Assembly: GCF_000381885.1 (NCBI RefSeq)
Contig: NZ_KB907208.1
Location: 496,001 to 560,000, forward strand
Source: Actinomadura atramentaria DSM 43919
GTDB lineage: Bacteria; Actinomycetota; Actinomycetes; Streptosporangiales; Streptosporangiaceae
Direction of reading: 5' to 3'
DNA: 64,000 bases
A program made the translations under genes and the position numbers. The notes below the pieces were generated by a model. It saw only the letters and a list, made by a program, of their open reading frames with translations, was not told where the DNA came from and ran no database searches. Shown piece after piece: positions 57,843 through 64,000 of the stretch (positions are counted from its first letter, which is position 1; each line of letters starts with the position of its first letter).

Positions 57843-58885
57843 GCGACGAAACCCTCTCCACGCGCACCCGGACCGGGTTCGCGCTGCTGGGCGCGGGGGT
57901 CCTCGCGGCGGCGGCCGCCGGGGTGGCGCTCGGCGCGTCCCCGTCCTACGCGGGCTCGACGTATCTGACGGCGACGTTCGCGCGGGCCGGGCAGGGCCTG
58001 GACCCGGGCAAGTCGGACGTGAAGATCCGCGGGATCGCGGTCGGGACGGTCGCGGGCGTCAGCCTCGGCCGCGACGGCCGGGTCACCGTCCGGATGCGCC
58101 TCGACAAGGGCGTCCGCGTCGCGCGCACCGCGACGGCGGGCATCGAGCCGGTGTCGGTGTTCGGCCCGAAGGACCTCACGCTGGACCTCGGCTCGGGCGA
58201 GACCACCGGCCCGTACCTCCCGGACGGCGGCCGGATCGGCAGGACGACGGACCCCGAGGAGATCTCCGACACCGCCTGGCCGACGTACCGGCTGACGGCG
58301 GCGCTCGACCCCGACGAGGTCGCCACGATCGTCCACACCTTCTCCGCCGGGTTGTCCGGCGAGGGCCCGGCGCTCCGCCGCACGGTCGGCAACCTCGCGA
58401 CCGTCGTGGACGCCACGCACCAGGACCGGAACGTCCTGCGCGGCCTCATCGACGACGTCACCGGCCTGTCGGGGACGCTCGCCACCCGAGGCGGCACGCT
58501 GACCGGCGCCGTCGCCGACGCCAACAAGGTCGCCCCGGTCGTCTACACCCGTCCCGACAAGGTGTCCGCGCTGCTGGACGAGGCCGGGAAGACGGCCGGC
58601 ACGGTGAGCGGCACCCTCGACCGCCAGGGCGGCCACCTCGGCCACGTGGTCGACTCCGCCGCCGGGGTCGCCGCGACGGTGAACGCCCAGCGCGGCAACA
58701 TCCCGACGATGATCGACGGCCTCAACGGCTTCTTCAACCTGCTCGCCGACATCATCCGCACGAAGGGCCCGCAGGGCACCGAGCTGGCGCAGGCCCGCGA
58801 CACCCTCTCGCTGGACCTGTGCCGGACGCTCGTCGACATCTGCCCGCCGGGCTTCTCCATGTCCACCCCGAAGGTGAACCCATGA
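57839..58885 (+). CDS. Mce family protein, position A
   Basis: 348 aa, ATG at 57839. N-terminal membrane anchor (FALLGAGVLAAAAAGVALG, about 14-32), MCE/MlaD beta-barrel domain (TYLTATFARAGQGLDPGKSD, VKIRGIAVGTVAGVSL, about 41-115), then a long helical region with repeated short heptads (GTLATRGGTLTGAV..) and an end rich in Cys/Pro. Mce hexamers form a needle-like tunnel carrying lipids across the envelope. ATGA overlaps link it to both neighbours. Confidence 0.93.
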   Translation: MSDETLSTRTRTGFALLGAGVLAAAAAGVALGASPSYAGSTYLTATFARAGQGLDPGKSDVKIRGIAVGTVAGVSLGRDGRVTVRMRLDKGVRVARTATAGIEPVSVFGPKDLTLDLGSGETTGPYLPDGGRIGRTTDPEEISDTAWPTYRLTAALDPDEVATIVHTFSAGLSGEGPALRRTVGNLATVVDATHQDRNVLRGLIDDVTGLSGTLATRGGTLTGAVADANKVAPVVYTRPDKVSALLDEAGKTAGTVSGTLDRQGGHLGHVVDSAAGVAATVNAQRGNIPTMIDGLNGFFNLLADIIRTKGPQGTELAQARDTLSLDLCRTLVDICPPGFSMSTPKVNP

Positions 58886-59970
58886 AGCGGTTCGGCGGCA
58901 AACCCGGCCGCGGCCCCCAGTACACGGTGATGGCGAAGTTCGGCGTGTTCGTCGTCGTCACCGGCCTGCTGACGTTCTACATCGGGCAGCAGATCCTCGG
59001 GACGAGCTTCAGCGACCGCTACAAGCTGACGGCCACGTTCGACGACGTCACGGGCCTGCTCGAAGGCGACACGGTGAAGGTCGCCGGAACCCCGGTCGGC
59101 CAGGTCACCGGCGTCAAGGTCGTGCGCGGCAAGGCCGTCGTGTCGATGAAGGTCGACAAGGACGTCCGCATCCCGGACGACTCGACGGCGGCGATCCGCT
59201 GGCGCAACGTCATGGGCCAGCGCGTCGTCTACCTCGAACCCGGCCAGAGCCGGACGATGCTGGCGTCCGGCGCGCGCGTCCCGCACACCCGGTCGGTCGT
59301 GGACCTCGGCGACGTCGTCAACAGCCTCGGCCCGCTCACCCAGAACCTCGACCCCGGCCAGCTCAACAAGATCCTGTTCGCGTTCGCGCAGGCCCTCGAC
59401 GGCAACGAGCAGAACCTCTCGGTGCTGACCGACAACCTCGACGGCCTGCTCCAGACGTTCGCGACCCGCCGCACGACGATCGCCGGGATGATCGACGACT
59501 ACGAGACGGTCAGCGCCGCCGTCGCCGCCCGGGACCGGCAGATCGCCGCGAGCGTCGACAACCTCGCGGAGCTGACGAAGGTGTTCGCGGCGAACAAGAA
59601 GGTGCTGGAGGACGCGATCGTCCAGGTCGGCGGCGTCACCACCAACCTCGACCGCGTCCTCGGCGGCAACGACGCCGAACTGGCCCGGATCGTGGACAAC
59701 CTCGCGAAGTTCAGCGGCACCTTCCGCCTCAACGTGGACCAGCTCGAAAAGATGGTGCAGCAGCTCCCGCTCACCCTGCGGCAGTTGTTCTCGACCGCCA
59801 ACGGCGGCCACTTCCTGCGCACCAACGCGCTGTGCCTGAACATCGTGCAGGGCCCGTGCCCGTTCCCGATGAACCTGCCCGCCGCCCCCGGCCAGCAGCC
59901 GAACGACACGACGCCCGACCCCGCCGACCTGGCGAAACTCAAGTCGATGCTGACGGGAGGCGGCAAGTGA
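58882..59970 (+). CDS. Mce family protein, position B
   Basis: 362 aa from the ATG at 58882 (MKRFGGKPGRGPQYTV), overlapping the previous stop. Membrane anchor about 20-40, MCE domain (YKLTATFDDVTGLLEGDTVK, VAGTPVGQVTGVKVV) about 46-120, then a helical needle region. The C-terminus has two Cys (LCLNIVQGPCPFPMN), a common feature of this group. The end is Pro/Asp-rich and disordered. Confidence 0.93.
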   Translation: MKRFGGKPGRGPQYTVMAKFGVFVVVTGLLTFYIGQQILGTSFSDRYKLTATFDDVTGLLEGDTVKVAGTPVGQVTGVKVVRGKAVVSMKVDKDVRIPDDSTAAIRWRNVMGQRVVYLEPGQSRTMLASGARVPHTRSVVDLGDVVNSLGPLTQNLDPGQLNKILFAFAQALDGNEQNLSVLTDNLDGLLQTFATRRTTIAGMIDDYETVSAAVAARDRQIAASVDNLAELTKVFAANKKVLEDAIVQVGGVTTNLDRVLGGNDAELARIVDNLAKFSGTFRLNVDQLEKMVQQLPLTLRQLFSTANGGHFLRTNALCLNIVQGPCPFPMNLPAAPGQQPNDTTPDPADLAKLKSMLTGGGK

Positions 59971-61004
59971 GACGACGGCTCACCTCCCTCCGGGACGTCA
60001 ACCAGAAGGTCGTCGCCCTGCTGACGCTCGGCGTCATGGGCGCCGCGTGCGTGTTCGCGTTCGCGGTCGGGCAGCTCCACCTGTTCGACCGCGGCTACAC
60101 GATGAGCGGCGAGTTCTCCGACACGGCCGGGATGAAGAAGGGCCAGGACGTCCGCGTCGCGGGCGTCAAGGCCGGGCGCGTCACCGGCGTGCGGCCCGAC
60201 TTCGCGCACGGCAAGGTGATCATCACCTGGCACATGAACCACGGCATCGACCTCGGCCCCGACACCCGGGCCGAGATCCAGACGACGACGCTGCTCGGCG
60301 GTCGCTACCTGCGGCTGTCCGGCCCGGTCGCCCGGCCGTACATGGCGGACGTGCCCGCGTCGCGGCGGCGCGTGCCGCTGTCGCGGACCGCCGTCCCGTT
60401 CACCGTCCCGGACGCGCTGGAGAGCGCGCAGAACATCGTCGGCAAGCTCGACGAGAAGAGCATCGACAAGCTCCTCACCGAGGTCGGCAAGATCCAGTCG
60501 CCGAGCGCGGCGAAGCTCAAGCGGGTCCTGGTCAACGTGCAGGACGTGTCCCGCACGCTCAACGACGCGACCCCGCAGGTCCAGAACCTCATCGAGAACA
60601 GCAAGAAGATCACCGGCACGCTCGCGGCGAAGGACGCCGAGCTGCGCCAGATCCTCGACGCGAGCCAGACGCTGCTGGACACCCTCGTCCGCCGCCGCGA
60701 CGAGCTGGCCGCGACGATCGGGTCGAGCAGCCGCACGGTCCGCACGCTGTCGAACGTCATCTCCCGCAACCAGAAGCAGCTCGACCAGCTCCTGGACAAC
60801 CTGCACCTGCTGACGACGCGGCTCGCGCCCAACATGGACGCGCTGAACACCGACTTCTCGCTGCTCGGCCCGACCTTCCAGCAGATCGCCAATTTGAAGG
60901 GAAACGGGGCCTGGATCGAGGGCCTGCTCACCGGCCTCGGGCCGCTCCAGCCGCCCGGCCCGATCTCCACGCGGCGGCCCGCCGGGAACCAGGGAGGCAA
61001 CTGA
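59967..61004 (+). CDS. Mce family protein, position C
   Basis: 345 aa, GTG at 59967 overlapping the previous stop (GTGA). Anchor helix about 14-37, MCE domain (YTMSGEFSDTAGMKKGQDVR, VAGVKAGRVTGV), long helical part with LIENSKKITGTLAAKDAELR and a Pro/Gly-rich tail. The order and lengths follow mycobacterial MceA-F sets. Its stop overlaps the next ATG (TGATG). Confidence 0.92.
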   Translation: MRRRLTSLRDVNQKVVALLTLGVMGAACVFAFAVGQLHLFDRGYTMSGEFSDTAGMKKGQDVRVAGVKAGRVTGVRPDFAHGKVIITWHMNHGIDLGPDTRAEIQTTTLLGGRYLRLSGPVARPYMADVPASRRRVPLSRTAVPFTVPDALESAQNIVGKLDEKSIDKLLTEVGKIQSPSAAKLKRVLVNVQDVSRTLNDATPQVQNLIENSKKITGTLAAKDAELRQILDASQTLLDTLVRRRDELAATIGSSSRTVRTLSNVISRNQKQLDQLLDNLHLLTTRLAPNMDALNTDFSLLGPTFQQIANLKGNGAWIEGLLTGLGPLQPPGPISTRRPAGNQGGN

Positions 61005-62053
61005 TGAGGTTTCCACGGCGGTTGAGGCCGGGCTCGCTCGTCGGGGCCGGGCTCGCCCTGGTCCTGGCGGCGACGTCGGGCGGCTGCGCGGTCGGCGGCG
61101 GCGGCGAGCGGACGATGACCGTCGAGCTGGCCAAGGCCCGCTCGTTCTACCCGCAGTCCAAGGTGAAGGTGATGGGCGCGGACGTCGGGCTCGTCGACAA
61201 GGTCGAGAACAAGGGCGACCACATCCGGGTCGTCTTCCACATCGACCGGGACGTGCCGCTGCCGCGCGGCGTGCAGGCGTCGATCGTCCCGCTGAATCTG
61301 GTGGGGGAGCGGAACCTGGTCCTGCACCCGGCGTGGAAGCCGGGCGAGGCGAAGGAGACCGGGAACGACATCCCGATCGAGCGCACCCACGTGCCCGTCG
61401 AGGTGGACGACGCGCTCAGCTCGTTCACCAACCTCGCGCAGGCCCTCGACCCGACGAAGGTGAACACGGCGCTGCACGGCGCGGCGCAGTCGTTCGCGGG
61501 CAACGGCAAGGACTTCAACGCGACGCTGGAGCAGAGCGCGCGGCTCGTGGAGAACGTCGCCGGGCAGGACAAGGACCTGATCGAGGTCGCCAGGAACCTC
61601 GACCGCATGGCGGGGGTCGTGCGGGGCCGCGAGCAGGTCCTCGGGACGGTCATCCGCGACTTCGGGCAGGCCAGCCAGGTCCTCGCCGCCGAGCGCGGCG
61701 AACTCCAGCAGCTCGTCACCGGGGTGCTGGACCTCGCCAAGAACGGCGGGAAGCTCATCGACAAGTACAAGGGCCAGCTCCCGTACGACCTGAGCGTCCT
61801 GACGAAGGTCGCGCTGGTCCTGAAGGGCAACGCCAAGCAGCTCGGGCAGCTCATCGACGTCCTGCCGGGCATCAGCTCGGCGTTCATCGGCGGCTACAAC
61901 ACCACGGACAAGTCGCTGCACCTGCGGTTCGCGGCGGACGCGTTCCTGCGGACGTGGCTGCGCGGCCTGCTCAACACCGACGAGGTCGAGTGCCCGCTGC
62001 CGAAACCGAACTCCAACTGTCCGTTCACCTACTCGGGCGGAGGCGGGAAATGA
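61004..62053 (+). CDS. Mce family protein, position D
   Basis: 349 aa, ATG at 61004. N-terminal hydrophobic segment ends with TSGGCAVGGG; the Cys at 28 could be lipidated, although the residue at -3 (Ser) is not the usual Leu. The MCE domain follows (MTVELAKARSFYPQSKVKVM, GADVGLVDKVEN), then the helical region and a C-terminus with two Cys (ECPLPKPNSNCPF). Role as a subunit of the lipid tunnel is inferred from the family. Confidence 0.9.
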   Translation: MRFPRRLRPGSLVGAGLALVLAATSGGCAVGGGGERTMTVELAKARSFYPQSKVKVMGADVGLVDKVENKGDHIRVVFHIDRDVPLPRGVQASIVPLNLVGERNLVLHPAWKPGEAKETGNDIPIERTHVPVEVDDALSSFTNLAQALDPTKVNTALHGAAQSFAGNGKDFNATLEQSARLVENVAGQDKDLIEVARNLDRMAGVVRGREQVLGTVIRDFGQASQVLAAERGELQQLVTGVLDLAKNGGKLIDKYKGQLPYDLSVLTKVALVLKGNAKQLGQLIDVLPGISSAFIGGYNTTDKSLHLRFAADAFLRTWLRGLLNTDEVECPLPKPNSNCPFTYSGGGGK

Positions 62054-63195
62054 GACGCGCCGTGGCGCTCGCGCTGGCCGCGTCGGTGGCGCTGCCGGGC
62101 TCGCTGTCGGGCTGCTCGCTGCGGACGGCGGGCGCGCCCAAGGGCCATCTGACGCTGACGGCGACGTTCACCGACGCGCAGGGGCTCGTCGCCGGGCACA
62201 GCGTGAAGATGTCGGACGTGACGATCGGCAGCGTCACGAAGGTCCAGCTCACGTCCGACTACAGGACGAAGGTCACCGTCTCGATCAAGGACGGGGTGCG
62301 GCTGCCGGTCGGCACCCACGCCGAGGTGAAGGTGACCTCGCTGCTCGGTGAGAACTATGTGGACCTGACGCTGCCGCCGGGCGGCCGCACCGACACCGGC
62401 CCGTTCCTGGCGAACCACGCGGCGATCGCGGACACGAGCGTGCAGCCCGCGTTCGAGCAGGTCGTCGGCCAGGCCGGGCCGCTGCTGAAGGCGCTGGCGG
62501 GCGACGACGTCGCGACGGTCGTCAACGCGGGCGCGACCGCGCTGGACGGCAACGGGCCGAAGCTGAACAGCACGATCCGCCAGTCCGCCGAACTGCTCCA
62601 GATGTTCGCCGACCAGCGCAAGGCGCTCGGTGAGGCGGTGGACAACTTCGCCAAGCTGGGCCGGTCGCTGGCGGCGGGCAAGGACGCGCTCGGCGCGGCC
62701 CCCGCCGAGCTGGAGAAGGCGTCGCGGGTCCTCAACGAGGACAAGGACAAGATCGTCCACGCGGTCGAGCAGCTCACCGAGATGGCCCGGCAGCTCAACG
62801 ACAAGGTGCTGGAGGGCCGGGTCGCGCGGTTCCGCGAGCTGCTCAAGGACGTCGACCCCGTCCTCGCGCAGCTCGGGAGCAACCGCAAGCGGCTGACGGC
62901 GCTGGTGGACGGGCTCGTCACGTTCTCCGAGAAGCTGCCGAAGGCGACCTGGGACGGGCAGATCCTGCTGTACCCGATCCTCAAGGTGACCTGGCCGAAC
63001 GGCACCCCGGTCATCCCCGAGGCCCCGGCCGCCGGGGGCTCGAAGGCGGCGGACCAGGGGAAGAAGAAGACCTCCGGCGCGAAGAAGGACACCGGCAAGC
63101 CGTCCGGCTCCGGCGGCGGGACGGGCATCGAGCTGCCGCCCGCGCTCCGCCAGGCGTTCCCCGACCTCGCCCGCATGCTGGAGGGACAGCGATGA
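62050..63195 (+). CDS. Mce family lipoprotein, position E (LprK-like)
   Basis: 381 aa, ATG at 62050 overlapping the previous stop. The signal sequence ends in a good lipobox (SLSGC, Cys about 21), as expected for the single lipoprotein of mce operons (MceE/LprK). MCE domain: LTLTATFTDAQGLVAGHSVK, MSDVTIGSVTKVQL. A long helical region and a disordered Lys/Gly/Ser-rich segment (about 325-355) follow. Confidence 0.93.
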   Translation: MRRAVALALAASVALPGSLSGCSLRTAGAPKGHLTLTATFTDAQGLVAGHSVKMSDVTIGSVTKVQLTSDYRTKVTVSIKDGVRLPVGTHAEVKVTSLLGENYVDLTLPPGGRTDTGPFLANHAAIADTSVQPAFEQVVGQAGPLLKALAGDDVATVVNAGATALDGNGPKLNSTIRQSAELLQMFADQRKALGEAVDNFAKLGRSLAAGKDALGAAPAELEKASRVLNEDKDKIVHAVEQLTEMARQLNDKVLEGRVARFRELLKDVDPVLAQLGSNRKRLTALVDGLVTFSEKLPKATWDGQILLYPILKVTWPNGTPVIPEAPAAGGSKAADQGKKKTSGAKKDTGKPSGSGGGTGIELPPALRQAFPDLARMLEGQR

Positions 63196-64000
63196 CGCGG
63201 CGCCTCACCATCAACCTCGCGGTGTTCGCGACGCTGGCCGTCGTCATGGTCGTGTGGGCGTTCCGCAACGTCGTCCACTTCGACTTCATCGAGCGGCCGT
63301 ACCACCTGGTCGTGGAGTTCGAGTCGTCGCCCGGCCTGCACCCCGGGTTCGAGGTGGACTACCTCGGGCTGCGCATCGGCAAGATCGACTCGGTGAAGCT
63401 GGAGAAGGACCGCGTCGTCGTCCGCCTCGACATCGACCGGGGCGTGACGGTGCCGCAGGGCGTGAAGGCCGCCGCCGCCCGCAAGTCCGCGGTCGGCGAG
63501 CCGGTCGTCGAGCTGACGCCGGGGCCGGGCGGGATCAACGCGCCCGCGATGAAGGCCGGGACCGTCATCCCCAAGAGCCAGACGAGCGTGCCGCCCAAGT
63601 ACGGCGACCTGTTCGCCGCCGTCATCGACTCGCTCAAGGCCATCAACCCGAACGACGCCAAGATGCTCACGCACGAGCTGGCGGCGGGCTGGTCCGGCCG
63701 CGAGGACTCGCTGCGCCAGATCATCAACGGCGGCGACCAGCTCACCGCCACGTTCGCGCAGAACACCGAGCTGCTCGACCGGCTCACCAAGGAGTTCGGG
63801 CGGATCGGCGGCGTCCTGAACGCCAACCGGGGCGACCTCGGCGCGGGCATCGACAACCTCGCCGCCGTCACCGCCGCGCTCAGCCAGGTGCGCGGGCAGC
63901 TCACCGAACTGCGCGACCGGGGCCCCGACCTGCTCGCGACCGTCAACGGCCTGCTCGACCAGACGGGCAAGAACTTCGAATGCACGGTCGACGCGCTCGG
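63192..64000 (+). CDS. Mce family protein, position F (3' end outside the window)
   Basis: ATG at 63192 overlaps the previous stop. 269 complete codons are visible and no stop occurs before the window end. Anchor helix about 7-25 (INLAVFATLAVVMVVWAF), MCE domain (YHLVVEFESSPGLHPGFEVD, YLGLRIGKIDSVKLE) about 39-115, then the helical part (AVTAALSQVRGQLTELRD). It is the sixth and presumably last Mce protein of the operon. Confidence 0.92.
   Translation, partial: MTRRLTINLAVFATLAVVMVVWAFRNVVHFDFIERPYHLVVEFESSPGLHPGFEVDYLGLRIGKIDSVKLEKDRVVVRLDIDRGVTVPQGVKAAAARKSAVGEPVVELTPGPGGINAPAMKAGTVIPKSQTSVPPKYGDLFAAVIDSLKAINPNDAKMLTHELAAGWSGREDSLRQIINGGDQLTATFAQNTELLDRLTKEFGRIGGVLNANRGDLGAGIDNLAAVTAALSQVRGQLTELRDRGPDLLATVNGLLDQTGKNFECTVDAL

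Overview
The window is very GC-rich DNA from an actinomycete. The ORFs show strong third-position GC bias, start often at GTG or TTG, and frequently have a -10-like hexamer right against the start codon (leaderless style). The gene set (an Mce operon, a RipA-like NlpC/P60 hydrolase behind a c-di-AMP riboswitch, PucR-type regulators, many Pro/Gly-rich secreted proteins) fits a filamentous actinobacterium such as Streptosporangiales/Thermomonosporaceae. That placement is inferred from gene content only.

Region 1 (1-23 kb) is a housekeeping block whose gene order recalls Mycobacterium tuberculosis Rv1095-Rv1112: phoH, fumC, glpX, a DUF4245 gene, xseB, xseA, a lipid-droplet-protein homologue, ispH, a DUF6542 gene and ychF. 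Interleaved accessory genes are a Ser/Thr kinase, a second (class I) fumarase, a DMT exporter with a divergent MocR regulator, an MFS transporter with a clear promoter/operator, a TetR regulator, rmuC and an HSL-type hydrolase. A MarR-gene fragment and a structured dispersed repeat lie between genes.

Region 2 (23.4-35.8 kb) is one co-directional, mostly overlapping operon that looks like the core of a Gram-positive (Tcp-type) type IV secretion machine. It encodes a TcpC-like protein, a small two-TM protein, a TcpE domain fused through about 900 disordered residues to a MinD-like domain lacking its P-loop lysine, a VirB4 ATPase, a VirB6-like channel protein, a second bitopic protein and an SLT-NlpC/P60 wall hydrolase. 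Two tiny overlapping ORFs sit in the chain. No relaxase, coupling protein or integrase is present, so it looks like a resident chromosomal system and not a conjugative element.

Region 3 (35.9-40.1 kb) holds a NUDIX hydrolase, a secreted protein, a RipA-like cell-wall hydrolase under a c-di-AMP (ydaO) riboswitch, and typA. Region 4 (40.1-48.2 kb) is a six-gene minus-strand operon: a membrane protein, a Ser/Thr kinase, a coiled-coil protein, a ClpB-D2-like AAA+ unfoldase, a radical-SAM activase-like protein and a zinc-ribbon/FHA protein. Several genes overlap by 4 nt. It is the best candidate for an undescribed signalling system here.

Region 5 (48.3-56 kb) has a PH-like membrane protein, two tandem PucR-type regulators, a repeat-rich secreted protein, the second copy of the structured repeat, a TetR regulator, a second SLT protein and a MarR regulator. 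Region 6 (56.1-64 kb) is an mce operon (two YrbE/MlaE permeases and six Mce proteins, the last cut by the window end), preceded by a 13-codon leader ORF and divergent from the MarR gene. No tRNA, rRNA, CRISPR array or insertion sequence was seen.
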